From: Paracoccus onubensis
GTDB taxonomy: Bacteria > Pseudomonadota > Alphaproteobacteria > Rhodobacterales > Rhodobacteraceae
DNA: 55,876 bases
Direction of reading: 5' to 3'
Assembly (NCBI RefSeq): GCF_003591515.1
Contig: NZ_QZCG01000021.1
Location: 1-55,876 of the forward strand
Shown: positions 26,438 through 35,114 of the stretch, piece after piece
Layout of the letters: each line of letters begins with the position of its first letter
Numbering within the stretch: the stretch's first letter is position 1
Notes under the pieces: model-generated
What the model was told of the DNA's origin: nothing
Database searches by the model: none
What the model saw: the letters and a program-made list of their open reading frames with translations, nothing else
Made by a program: the position numbers and the translations under genes

Positions 26438-27070
26438 ATGGAATTCTCTTCATATCTTACCTTCGCCCTGGTCAGCGCAGCCCAGAGCGCGACACCAGGC
26501 CCGTCCACCTTGTTGCTCGTAAACAACTCTCTCACCTTTGGGTGGTGTCGCGCCCTTGCCGCGTTAAGCGGCGATCTTCTTGCAATCGCGCTGTTGGCCA
26601 TTTTTTCGGCCATCGGTCTGGGAGCCTTGCTCGTCGCCTATCCCGCAGTTTTCCTTGCCCTGCGTCTTGCGGGCGCGTTCTATATCATCTGGCTGGGCTG
26701 GGGGCAGCTACGTTCTTCCTCGCCGAAAAAGGCAGCGGCGGTCATGAATATGGCGGACGGGGGAGCCGGGCTGCTGGTTTGGCTCCGCTCGTTCGGTGTG
26801 GGCATCAGCAATCCAAAGGCCGTCCTGTTCTTCGCTGCTCTGTTTCCCCAGTTCGTTCCGGCAGGAAGTGGCCCATCCATCCTCGCCCTCTTGGTTTCAA
26901 CCTTCGTGGGCGTGAAACTTGTCGTCCTTGCCGGTTACGCACTTGGAGCCAGACATATCGCACGGCTGCTGCGACAGCCCGAGCATGCGAAGCGCGGCCG
27001 AATATTGACCGGGATCATACTCCTGATCTTTGGAGGGCTGATGATCTGGTCTGCATTGACGGGCTCATAA
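26438..27070 (+). CDS. LysE/RhtB-family exporter
   Basis: A 210-residue inner-membrane exporter. It has the family N-terminus AAQSATPGPSTLLLVNNSLT, with the conserved TPGP, and about six hydrophobic segments, plus GVGISNPKAVLFFAALFPQF in the middle, which is diagnostic. RhtB/LysE proteins export amino acids or related metabolites; the cargo is not readable. It lies between the CPBP protease and the MoaF-like gene on the same strand, 76 bases after the former, so it may be co-transcribed. Confidence 0.92.
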   Translation: MEFSSYLTFALVSAAQSATPGPSTLLLVNNSLTFGWCRALAALSGDLLAIALLAIFSAIGLGALLVAYPAVFLALRLAGAFYIIWLGWGQLRSSSPKKAAAVMNMADGGAGLLVWLRSFGVGISNPKAVLFFAALFPQFVPAGSGPSILALLVSTFVGVKLVVLAGYALGARHIARLLRQPEHAKRGRILTGIILLIFGGLMIWSALTGS

Positions 27071-27143
27071 AGTGGAACGGCCGGTTTCTAGCATCACATC
27101 CCACACCGCCGAACCCTGATATTTCAAAGGAGCAATCAAGAAA

Positions 27144-27878
27144 ATGCCTATGGATCGTTTCCCGATCGGATTGGAAATGGACGTCACCTATCCGGACTTC
27201 CGGGTCAGCCTGACGCTCATGTCAATTTCGCAATTGAAATTCGAGATCAAGGACGGAAGGTTTGCTAGAACCGATACCGTCGATATTCAGGTCGTACCAC
27301 TCGGCAATAGTATCTTCGCCGTCAGTTGGCAGGAAAAGGACGGGGCAACTGTAACGAACGTCCAGGACTATGACCGCGGCGTGATCCATTCGTTCGCCAC
27401 TCTGCCTGATGGGAGGTTTCTCCGAATGACCGGAACAATTGCAATCGCCCGTCCTGCCGATCATATTTCCGACGATCGCCCCCACCGCAACAAGGCGCTG
27501 GTGCTGGATGCGATGACCTCCCTCTTTCAGCGTCACGATGCCTCGGCGGTCGAACGCCTCTATGCCGACGATTACATCCAGCACAATCCAAACATTCCTC
27601 AAGGGCGGGACGCCTTGCAGGATATCGTCGAGTCGCTGTCATCTTCCGTCTACTACGAGCCGGGACTGATCATCGCTGAAGGCGATCTCGTTGCGATTCA
27701 TGGACGTATTCGCGGCTGGGCGGACCAGCCGCAGATCGCGGCTGACATCTTCCGGGTCGAGCGGGGCAAGCTGATCGAACATTGGGACGTCTTACAGAAC
27801 GAAGTGCCGGTTAAAACCGGCATAGCCGGTCTTTCGATGTTCGATCCCGGGGAAAGAGGCGATCGCACCAGGAGATGA
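27144..27878 (+). CDS. MoaF-like domain fused to SnoaL/NTF2-like domain
   Basis: A 244-residue two-domain protein. Residues about 1-105 form a beta-barrel like MoaF-related proteins (GLEMDVTYPDFRVSLTLMS, IFAVSWQEKDGATVTNVQDY). From about 112 an NTF2/SnoaL-like domain follows: LFQRHDASAVERLYADDYIQ, HNPNIPQGRDAL, and FRVERGKLIEHWDVLQ. Both folds bind small hydrophobic ligands. The function is unknown, and no catalytic set is assigned. AAAGGAGCAATC is a good ribosome binding site. Confidence 0.85.
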   Translation: MPMDRFPIGLEMDVTYPDFRVSLTLMSISQLKFEIKDGRFARTDTVDIQVVPLGNSIFAVSWQEKDGATVTNVQDYDRGVIHSFATLPDGRFLRMTGTIAIARPADHISDDRPHRNKALVLDAMTSLFQRHDASAVERLYADDYIQHNPNIPQGRDALQDIVESLSSSVYYEPGLIIAEGDLVAIHGRIRGWADQPQIAADIFRVERGKLIEHWDVLQNEVPVKTGIAGLSMFDPGERGDRTRR

Positions 27879-28007
27879 CGGGGTGGCGGCAATCAGGCGT
27901 CCGAAGCATTCCAAGCGGGTGCAGAATTCCGTGGTGTTGACCAAGAAACGATCCGGTCACGGTAGAAGAGTGTCAATGCCTCAAAACACATTCAGAAAGG
28001 CGAATTG

Positions 28008-29771
28008 ATGGCTGAAGCGAGCCTTGGGCAAATGATCGGACCTGCGGTTGTCCTGATGGGGGTTGCCGTCGTTGCGGTGCCGTTGTTTCGAAGGCTCGGG
28101 CTCGGGTCGGTCCTGGGCTATTTCGCTGCCGGTCTGCTGGTAGGCCCATCAGTGCTGGGCCTGTTCTCCGATGCCCAGTCCATTCTGCATTTCTCCGAGC
28201 TTGGGGTGGTCATGTTCCTGTTCGTGATCGGATTGGAATTGCGTCCTCGCAAGCTGTGGTCAATGCGTGGCCAGATCTTTGGTCTCGGTCTTGTACAGGT
28301 CGGCCTTGCGATTGCCGTCCTTGCACTGACCAGCGCGACAATCTTTAAGCTGTCGGTGCCGGTCGCTTTCATAGCCGGGGCCGGTTTCGTCCTTTCCTCG
28401 ACCGCTGTCATCATGTCGGTGTTGCAGGACCGGGGCGAGACCGCCAGCAGTGAAGGTCAGAAATCGGTGGCGATCCTCCTGTTCGAGGATTTGATGATCG
28501 TGCCGCTACTGGCGGTGGTGGCTTTCCTGTCGCCAGTCTCGCACACACAAGGAGGATGGGCGGAAATCGTGGTCGCGGTTGCGGCGCTGCTGGCGCTTCT
28601 GGGGACGTCGCGCTGGGGCCTGAACCCGTTTTTCGCCCTGCTGGCGAGGACCAGAACACGAGAGGTCCTGACGGCTGGCGCATTGCTGGTGGTTCTCGGC
28701 GCGGCGCTCCTGATGGACGCCGTCGGCCTGTCGATGGCAATGGGTGCGTTCCTTGCCGGGGTAATGCTGTCAAATTCGAGCTACCGTCACCAGATCGAGA
28801 GCGATATCGAGCCATTTCGTGGCCTGCTCATGGGACTGTTTTTTCTCGCCATCGGCATGTCACTTGATCTTTCCATCGTTGCGGCCGAATGGCGCCTTGT
28901 GCTGTCCATGCTGGTTGCGTTCACTATTGCCAAAGGTGTCGTGGTCTATTCGGTTGCGCGTTTTCTGGGCAGCTCCAACCATCAAGCCCTGCACAGAACA
29001 TCGATGTTTTTGCAGGGCGGAGAATTCGCCTTCGTGCTCTATGCTGCGGCAATGTCGGGCGATGTGATCGGTTCGCGGGAAAACGCCCTGTTCGCCACCA
29101 TCGTGATCCTGTCCATGGCTTTGACGCCTTTGCTCATGATCGCAGCCGACCGTCTGTTACGCACCGAGGTCTCGATGGAGGGCATCGACACCGCCCGCGA
29201 TCTCAGAGGACGGATCCTTCTCATCGGCTTCGGCCGCTTCGGTCAGATCGCCTCGCAGCCCCTGTTATCCCGGGGGATCGATCTGACGGTGATCGACAGG
29301 GATCCTGCCCGGATCCGCGATGCGGGACGATATGGTTTCAAGGTCTATTTCGGTGACGGTGTCCGGCTGGATGTTCTGCGCCAGTCCGGTGCGCGAGAAG
29401 CGGATGCAATCATGGTTTGCATCGACGATCCGAAGGACGCGATGCGGATCGTGGAACTGGCACTGCATGAATTTCCGCAGGCAAGCCTTCTGGTGCGAAG
29501 TTATGACCGCGGGCATGCGGTCGAACTGATCCGTGCGGGCGTCGAGTATCAGATCCGCGAAACTGTTGAATCTGCTTACTTGATGGGAGCCGAAGGCCTT
29601 CGCGTGCTGGGCTTTGCGGAAGTCGATGTCGAGGAAGCGACCGCAGACATCCGTCAGCGTGATGCCGAACGCCTGTCCGAACAGGTGCAGGGTGATGCGA
29701 TGTCGGGCCGCGACAGGCTCCATATCCGGCCTGCCCCGGAGCCGCTGAGCGGACCATCGGCGTCCAAATAG
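28008..29771 (+). CDS. Kef-type K+/H+ antiporter
   Basis: A 587-residue monovalent cation:proton antiporter-2 protein. The N-terminal two-thirds has about 12 membrane segments of the Na_H_Exchanger fold (LGYFAAGLLVGPSVLGLFSD, ELGVVMFLFVIGLELRP). The C-terminal RCK/TrkA-N Rossmann domain begins GRILLIGFGRFGQIASQ and binds NAD. In known Kef systems glutathione adducts open the channel during electrophile stress; the GST and quinone-oxidoreductase-like neighbours fit that. A C-terminal duplicate lies at 19650-19870. ATG 28008 is used; TTG 28005 is adjacent. Confidence 0.94.
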   Translation: MAEASLGQMIGPAVVLMGVAVVAVPLFRRLGLGSVLGYFAAGLLVGPSVLGLFSDAQSILHFSELGVVMFLFVIGLELRPRKLWSMRGQIFGLGLVQVGLAIAVLALTSATIFKLSVPVAFIAGAGFVLSSTAVIMSVLQDRGETASSEGQKSVAILLFEDLMIVPLLAVVAFLSPVSHTQGGWAEIVVAVAALLALLGTSRWGLNPFFALLARTRTREVLTAGALLVVLGAALLMDAVGLSMAMGAFLAGVMLSNSSYRHQIESDIEPFRGLLMGLFFLAIGMSLDLSIVAAEWRLVLSMLVAFTIAKGVVVYSVARFLGSSNHQALHRTSMFLQGGEFAFVLYAAAMSGDVIGSRENALFATIVILSMALTPLLMIAADRLLRTEVSMEGIDTARDLRGRILLIGFGRFGQIASQPLLSRGIDLTVIDRDPARIRDAGRYGFKVYFGDGVRLDVLRQSGAREADAIMVCIDDPKDAMRIVELALHEFPQASLLVRSYDRGHAVELIRAGVEYQIRETVESAYLMGAEGLRVLGFAEVDVEEATADIRQRDAERLSEQVQGDAMSGRDRLHIRPAPEPLSGPSASK

Positions 29772-29813
29772 GCCAATGAGCGGCAAAAATTTTGAAGCAG
29801 AAGGGAACAGACC

Positions 29814-30773
29814 ATGAAAGCGGCGGTCTATGACAAATGCGGTGTGCCAGAGGTTCTGACCTACAAGGATGTTCCCGACCCCTGCCTGGGCGCGTCGGAT
29901 GTCCTGATCGATGTCGAGGCGATCTCGATTGAAGGCGGTGATCTTATCAACAGGCGCCTGACACCACCACTGGAGCCCGGTTACATCGTCGGGTATGCCT
30001 CTGCTGGAACCGTCATTGCGGTGGGCGACAAAGTCACCGAACGCAAGCCGGGCGACCGGGTTACGGGCTTCGCAAGCGACGGGTCACATGCCGCACTGCG
30101 TGCCGTTCCCGAAAACCAGACATGGATTGTTCCGGACGGCGTCGGTTTTGCCGAAGCTGCCGCTCTGCCGATTTCATTTGGCACGGCCCATCACTGCCTT
30201 TTCGCACGCGGCGCGCTGCAGACCGGTGAGACGGTGCTGGTTCAGGCAGCAGCCGGAGGCGTGGGACTTGCGGCAATCCAGCTTGCGAAACATGCCGGTG
30301 CAAAGGTCATCGCGGTCTCGAGCGGATCAGGCAGATTGCCGAAATTGCAATCGATTGATGTGGATCACGTGATCGACCATCGCAACGACGATGTCGCTGA
30401 AACCGTGCTTGAGCTGACTGACGGTGCTGGAGCCAACCTTATCGTTGATCCCGTCGGTGCGACATTAACTGTCTCGCTGAAGGCGCTCGCACAGGATGGT
30501 CGGCTCGTGTTCGTCGGCAATGCCGGAGGAGGCGACCTCACCCTCGACCTTTGGCCCGCACTTCAGGCGAACCAGTCGCTGTTCGGCGTCTTCATGGGCA
30601 CGAAACTCATCGAGCGGCAGGTCAGAGCCACGGTGGACAGCTTGCTTTCGCAGATAGCTGAGGCAAAGCTCAAGGTTTTCCTGGACAAGCGATTTCCGCT
30701 AGCTTCAGCGGCCAAGGCTCATGACTACGCCGAGCGCTGCAGACCGTTCGGGAGGGTCATAATGCAACCGTGA
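29814..30773 (+). CDS. zinc-independent alcohol dehydrogenase / quinone oxidoreductase family
   Basis: A 319-residue MDR-superfamily protein. The N-terminal GroES-like domain starts MKAAVYDKCGVPEVLTYKDV; the Rossmann domain has LVQAAAGGVGLAAIQLAKHA, the AAxGGVG NADPH motif of zeta-crystallin-type quinone reductases. No structural or catalytic zinc cysteines are seen. It probably reduces quinones or enals. It is 42 bases after the Kef gene with GAAGGGAACAG before the ATG, so it is likely in the same transcript. In known KefC-KefF pairs a quinone reductase is also adjacent. Confidence 0.93.
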   Translation: MKAAVYDKCGVPEVLTYKDVPDPCLGASDVLIDVEAISIEGGDLINRRLTPPLEPGYIVGYASAGTVIAVGDKVTERKPGDRVTGFASDGSHAALRAVPENQTWIVPDGVGFAEAAALPISFGTAHHCLFARGALQTGETVLVQAAAGGVGLAAIQLAKHAGAKVIAVSSGSGRLPKLQSIDVDHVIDHRNDDVAETVLELTDGAGANLIVDPVGATLTVSLKALAQDGRLVFVGNAGGGDLTLDLWPALQANQSLFGVFMGTKLIERQVRATVDSLLSQIAEAKLKVFLDKRFPLASAAKAHDYAERCRPFGRVIMQP

Positions 30774-31026
30774 CACCTTGTCCGTGATCTGATCCAGACA
30801 AGATCTCCGGCCTGACGATGAAACCTGTACGCGACGTCTGGAATTTGCGTCCCCCCGATCTCTGAGCAGACCGCAGTCAATCTTTCCAGTTTGTGTATCA
30901 GCACAGCATTCTTGTGGCGGCCATTCATGACATGGCGGCAAAAAAACTCGCGGAACTCATGGACCATCCTTTGGCTGGACGGTCCGCTCGGTGTGACAAC
31001 TCCCATGAAGGGCCCGGCACGGCCCG

Positions 31027-31863
31027 CTATTGCAAAGCAACTTCGTTTTGACTTGCCTGAAGTGCGGAGAGAAGTCGAGGCATGCCGGGACCCTTGAGCC
31101 AGTCTTTGAGGTTGAAGAGTTTTCCGAATTCCTTGCTCAGAGCAGGGATGTCCGTGTTTCCGGCCGCCCGACCCCCGTCGAACAGTTCCGCATTCCGCCT
31201 GAGGAACGTGTTTTTCTCGAGCAGGGCATCGGGAAAGCGACGATACGTGATAGGCTGTCCAGCGGCCCCGGTCATGGCGCTCTGTATCTCGATGCCGGTC
31301 AACTCATCTCCCGCGATAGAGATGGTCTGGCCGGAATAGCGCTCGGTATTCCCGAGGACAGCGGCGACGATTTTTCCAATATCCTGACTGGCGATCAACT
31401 CCACGGGTTGCTCCAGGTGCAAGAAGAACGAAATCGTGCCCTTATCCAGTCCCATTCCCGAAAGTGTCAGCAGTTCCATGAAGGTCGACGGCCTTATGAT
31501 GGTACTCGCGATATCCGAGCGACGGACATGATCCTCGATCTCCAGCTTGCAATCGAGATTTTCCAGCCCGGTCGGCCCCTTGCCGAGGATGCTCGCCGAT
31601 GAGTAAACAAGATGCTGCACGCCGGAATCCACGGCGAGATTCACCACGCTTTTACCGAACCGCACCTCTTCGTCATTTGTAATATCCGAGTTGGCGCTGC
31701 CCGAATTCGGTTGAACGCTGAAGACACCGTGGGCACCGGCCATGGCGGCCCGGATCGACGCAGGATCAAAGAGGTTGCCCCGAAACAGTGTAACGCCATT
31801 GGCCGCCAGATCCCGCGCTGCGTCGCTGTCGAGATTGCGAACCTGAAAGATACCAGATTGCAT
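31027..31863 (-). CDS. NmrA-like NAD(P)-binding protein, N-terminally truncated
   Basis: 278 residues of an NmrA-type atypical SDR: LFDPASIRAAMAGAHGVFSV, QHLVYSSAS, IIRPSTFMELL and ITYRRFP. Family members start with a Rossmann GATGxxG loop about 25-30 residues before the DSDAARDLAANGV segment; here the protein starts at MQSGIFQVRNLDSDAARDL and the open frame upstream contains no such loop. It probably cannot bind NADP normally and may be a decaying gene. A copy of the shared promoter block lies 90-130 bases upstream but points away. Confidence 0.8.
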   Translation of the reverse strand: MQSGIFQVRNLDSDAARDLAANGVTLFRGNLFDPASIRAAMAGAHGVFSVQPNSGSANSDITNDEEVRFGKSVVNLAVDSGVQHLVYSSASILGKGPTGLENLDCKLEIEDHVRRSDIASTIIRPSTFMELLTLSGMGLDKGTISFFLHLEQPVELIASQDIGKIVAAVLGNTERYSGQTISIAGDELTGIEIQSAMTGAAGQPITYRRFPDALLEKNTFLRRNAELFDGGRAAGNTDIPALSKEFGKLFNLKDWLKGPGMPRLLSALQASQNEVALQ

Positions 31864-31951
31864 GGGGTACCCATTCCCCTGTTTAGATTCTGGTGCAGAT
31901 CGATGGCACAGCGCAATCGCCCGCGGAACGGCATCCGAAATTCGATCAAGT

Positions 31952-31995
31952 GTTCCGCCATCGGCGACACAGCTTCTCGCGAAGGGGCACTATCG
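31952..31995 (+). promoter_or_regulatory. shared promoter/operator block, hydrolase remnant
   Basis: GTTCC (31952), GCGACACAGCT (31964) and GGCACTATCG (31986): all three elements are perfect at the standard spacing. It points to the hydrolase stub at 32073, and the truncated NmrA gene starts on the other side. Confidence 0.7.
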
Positions 31996-32072
31996 CTTCG
32001 CGTATCGGAGTGGCATCTACGCCTCAGGGCGACGCATCGGCACAGCAGCACACAACTGAAAGGACGGGTAAC

Positions 32073-32137
32073 GTGAAGCGCGTATCCTTCAAAAACAAGT
32101 CCACATTGTAGCCGAGCTTCATCTGCCGGAAGGATAG
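32073..32137 (+). pseudogene. 5' stub of an alpha/beta hydrolase gene
   Basis: GTG at 32073 follows GAAAGGACGGG and reads MKRVSFKNKSTL before a stop; one base shift later the sequence gives AELHLPEG. Together this matches the start of dienelactone-hydrolase-like alpha/beta hydrolases (MKKVSFKN--L-LAGNLHLPE). Nothing more of the gene survives. It shows that the promoter block at 31952 once had a target here. Confidence 0.5.
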
Positions 32138-32230
32138 GATAGTGCCCGGTTTATTTCCCTCTTCTCGACGGAACAGTCGTCGCTTCAGTGGAACGATCGA
32201 CTCAGCGGCCTTGAAAAGCCATCCGTCGAC

Positions 32231-32274
32231 GTTCCCCGCTTCGCAACACAGCTTGGCCCGTCTCGACACTACCA
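32231..32274 (+). promoter_or_regulatory. shared promoter/operator block, SDR
   Basis: GTTCC (32231), GCAACACAGCT (32243) and GACACTACCA (32265) keep the spacing, with one change in the central element and three in the third. The SDR start codon lies 140 bases from the central element. Confidence 0.65.
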
Positions 32275-32382
32275 GAGCCTCACCGCGGACATTGGCTTCG
32301 TGACCAGATCGTCGAGTGGGTTTTTCATCCTGCGCGAGGCGCGTGGGCACATGAACATGAAATACAGGAAAAGGATCAGCAC

Positions 32383-33123
32383 ATGATTGATCTCAATGGA
32401 AAGCGTGCACTGGTTACCGGAGGATCGCGGGGCATCGGCGCCGCGATTACCTTGGCGCTGGCCGAGAACGGCGCCGACGTCGCGTTCACATATCAGCACT
32501 CGGCCGAGAAGGCTGACGCGGTGGCCAAATCCATTGAAAGCACGGGGCGGCGCGCAGTCGCCATCCGAGCCGACAGCGCCGACCCGGAGGCCATCACGCG
32601 ATCGGTAATCGACGCCGTCTCGGCGCTCGGCGGGCTGGACATTCTCGTCAATAGCGCAGCCATCGGACACGCCGGAACGATTGCCGACATTGAGGTGAAT
32701 GACTATCAGACCTTGATGGATGTCAATGTTCGCGCGCCGGTGCTGTTCGCGAAAGCAGTCATTCCGCATCTCGCGCAAGGGGGACGCATCGTTACCATCG
32801 GTTCAGCTCTGGGTGAGCGGGTCCCGTTTCCGGGTATCACGGCCTATGCGATGTCCAAAGCCGCGCTCACCTCCTTCACTCGCGGCCTTTCCCGCGAATT
32901 GGGTCCGAACGGTATCACCGTGAACCTCGTGCAGCCCGGGGCGACGGACACGGATGCGAATCCGGCGAATGGCGTGGCTGCCGAATTTCAGCGAGGCCTG
33001 ACGTCGCTGGGGCGCTACGGCGAGCCGCACGAAATCGCGAATGCTGTCGTTTTTCTCGCCAGTCCGGCTGCCAGCGTAATTACGGGCGCTATCCTGACCG
33101 CTGACGGGGGTGCAATCGCCTGA
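32383..33123 (+). CDS. short-chain dehydrogenase/reductase (FabG-like)
   Basis: A 246-residue classical SDR: NADP loop TGGSRGIG, NSAAIG, and the catalytic YAMSKAA motif with upstream Ser in TIGSALG. The C-terminus ITGAILTADGGAIA is FabG-like. It is not near fatty-acid genes, so it is probably a stress or detoxification reductase of unknown substrate. A slightly diverged promoter-block copy lies upstream, which places it in the same predicted regulon as pirin and the YcaC-like gene. Confidence 0.93.
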   Translation: MIDLNGKRALVTGGSRGIGAAITLALAENGADVAFTYQHSAEKADAVAKSIESTGRRAVAIRADSADPEAITRSVIDAVSALGGLDILVNSAAIGHAGTIADIEVNDYQTLMDVNVRAPVLFAKAVIPHLAQGGRIVTIGSALGERVPFPGITAYAMSKAALTSFTRGLSRELGPNGITVNLVQPGATDTDANPANGVAAEFQRGLTSLGRYGEPHEIANAVVFLASPAASVITGAILTADGGAIA

Positions 33124-33382
33124 TCGAGGTCAAGCTCTCCGGCAGGGAAATTGTCTGCTCCGTCTTCAGTGTCATCGAGCGTCGCACGGTGCCATCGCGA
33201 GCTGATCAGGCAGATCCGGCATCGCCCCTCGCGGGCAGCAAATCCGTCAAGCGATCGAGGCCCATAACAGTGGACGCTTTGTCGCCCTCGCTACGGGAAA
33301 GTGTTCGCTACGTCACCAAAGCGCGGGTGGTCGACGTCTATCGCACTAAATCCGCCACTCGGAACAACTACGGAGTGAGGCA

Positions 33383-34369
33383 ATGTCTCCCATATCTACC
33401 GCAGGCGTCCCGCTTACCCGCCGCGATGCACTGATCACGGCCTCGGCACTTGCCGCAAATTTCGCCTTTCCGCTGGGCCCAGCGAATGCCGCGGGGCCTG
33501 CCATCCCAGACCTTTCAGAAGGAGAACAGATCATGGGCTTTGTCACGACCAAGGATGACGTACAGATTTTCTACAAGGATTGGGGCCCCCGGGATGCCCG
33601 ACCCGTTGTTTTTCATCATGGCTGGCCGCTCAGTTCCGACGACTGGGACGCGCAGATGCTCTTTTTCCTGTCGAAGGGCTACCGCGTCGTCGCACATGAC
33701 CGGCGTGGCCACGGGCGATCCGAGCAGGTCGCCGAGGGCCACGATATCGATCATTACGCGGCTGACGCCTTTGCGGTTGCCGAGGCGCTCGACCTGAAGA
33801 ACGCGGTTCACATCGGACATTCCACCGGTGGCGGTGAGGTGGCCCGTTATGTGGCCAAATTCGGCGAGCCCGCGGGCCGGGTGGCAAAGGTCGTTCTCGT
33901 TGCCGCCATTCCGCCGCTGATGCTGAAAACCGCGGACAACCCCGAGGGTACGCCGAAGGAGGTTTTCGACGGCTTTCGGACGGCGCTGACCAGCAACCGT
34001 GCGCAGTTTTTCCGCGATGTCCCCTCGGGGCCATTCTACGGCTTCAACCGCGAAGGTGCCACGGTCCATGAGGGCGTCATCCAGAACTGGTGGCGGCAGG
34101 GCATGATGGGTAGTGCCAAGGCCCATTACGACGGCATCAAGGCTTTCTCGGAAACCGACCAGACCAAGGATCTCAAGGCAATCACCGTTCCGACACTGGT
34201 GCTGCATGGCGAGGATGATCAAGTTGTTCCAATCGCCGCCGCCGCTTTGAAGGCAGTCAAGCTGCTATCCAACGGCACGCTGAAGACCTATCCCGGTTTC
34301 TCGCATGGAATGCTGACGGTGAATGCGGATGTGCTGAACGAAGATATCCTGGCGTTCATAGAAAACTAG
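33383..34369 (+). CDS. chloroperoxidase-type alpha/beta hydrolase with Tat-like leader
   Basis: A 328-residue protein. The first 37 residues resemble a twin-arginine signal: LTRRDALITASALAA, then a hydrophobic stretch ending ANAAG. The rest is a non-heme haloperoxidase-type alpha/beta hydrolase: HHGWPLSSDDWD, HDRRGHGRS, nucleophile Ser147 in GHSTGGGE, VLHGEDDQVVP with the acid, and a C-terminal His in GFSHGM. An internal ATG at 33533 with AAGGAGAACAG upstream exactly matches the usual cytosolic start (MGFVTTKDDVQIFYKDWG), so either exported or cytosolic forms, or both, are possible. Confidence 0.9.
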   Translation: MSPISTAGVPLTRRDALITASALAANFAFPLGPANAAGPAIPDLSEGEQIMGFVTTKDDVQIFYKDWGPRDARPVVFHHGWPLSSDDWDAQMLFFLSKGYRVVAHDRRGHGRSEQVAEGHDIDHYAADAFAVAEALDLKNAVHIGHSTGGGEVARYVAKFGEPAGRVAKVVLVAAIPPLMLKTADNPEGTPKEVFDGFRTALTSNRAQFFRDVPSGPFYGFNREGATVHEGVIQNWWRQGMMGSAKAHYDGIKAFSETDQTKDLKAITVPTLVLHGEDDQVVPIAAAALKAVKLLSNGTLKTYPGFSHGMLTVNADVLNEDILAFIEN

Positions 34370-34649
34370 GGTTTGTAGAATGGGGAATCCGATCCCGTCC
34401 CACGGCTCAAACCGGGTGATCGCCTAACCGCCCTTGCCGCGCCGTCGTCCGGCGAACGGCAGCAATTGTCTTAGCCTGGGCAGATAAACTTAAGCGCACG
34501 GGTGACCCGAACCCGTTCCCGAACACATATGTGGGCGGCAAAGGAAGCGGGGCAGTTTCCACATCTGCACAGGCTATGCGGAACAGGTTCGTATGACCGG
34601 ATCATGCATCGCTCCGGATACTCGCAATAATTCATAAAGGAATGAACCG

Positions 34650-35000
34650 ATGCCCATTCACAAATTCACCATTGCCGACGCATCGCTGAAACGCTCACCC
34701 GGGCAGGATGGCGACATCTTCACCGGTAATCTTCTCGATCAGCGTCACGGTGGTCCGGTTACCATCGGTTTCGGTCGTTATGGGCCAAACCAGACTCTGG
34801 AGGAAACGATGGCCGTCCACGACACCATGGTGGTCCTGGAAGGAAAGATCACTGTTTCCGACAATCAGATGTCGGTAACAGCGGGTCCCGGAGAGATTAT
34901 CGCGATGCAAAAAGGCGACAAGGTGACGATATGTTCTCATGAGGAAGGGACTGTGACAGCCTACGTTACCTATCCTCATTGGCAGCAGCCAGACACATGA
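34650..35000 (+). CDS. small cupin (EutQ-like) protein
   Basis: A 116-residue single-domain cupin: GNLLDQRHGGPVTIGFGRYG, then the barrel strands MVVLEGKITVSDNQMSVTAG and PGEIIAMQKGDKVTI. Similar to ethanolamine-utilisation EutQ-like cupins, but no eut genes are present. The role is unknown. AAAGGAATGAACCG precedes the ATG. It stands alone between the hydrolase and the MFS gene; about 280 bases before it hold no gene I can see. Confidence 0.8.
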   Translation: MPIHKFTIADASLKRSPGQDGDIFTGNLLDQRHGGPVTIGFGRYGPNQTLEETMAVHDTMVVLEGKITVSDNQMSVTAGPGEIIAMQKGDKVTICSHEEGTVTAYVTYPHWQQPDT

Positions 35001-35114
35001 TCTCACAAGGTCGCATGGCGCTAGTCTTTGGACAGATGAGCATTATGCAAGGAGAGGTCGGGCGGGCTGACTGTCCGGCCTTCTGACTGAAGGTATAGGC
35101 AGAGGCCTCTACCG

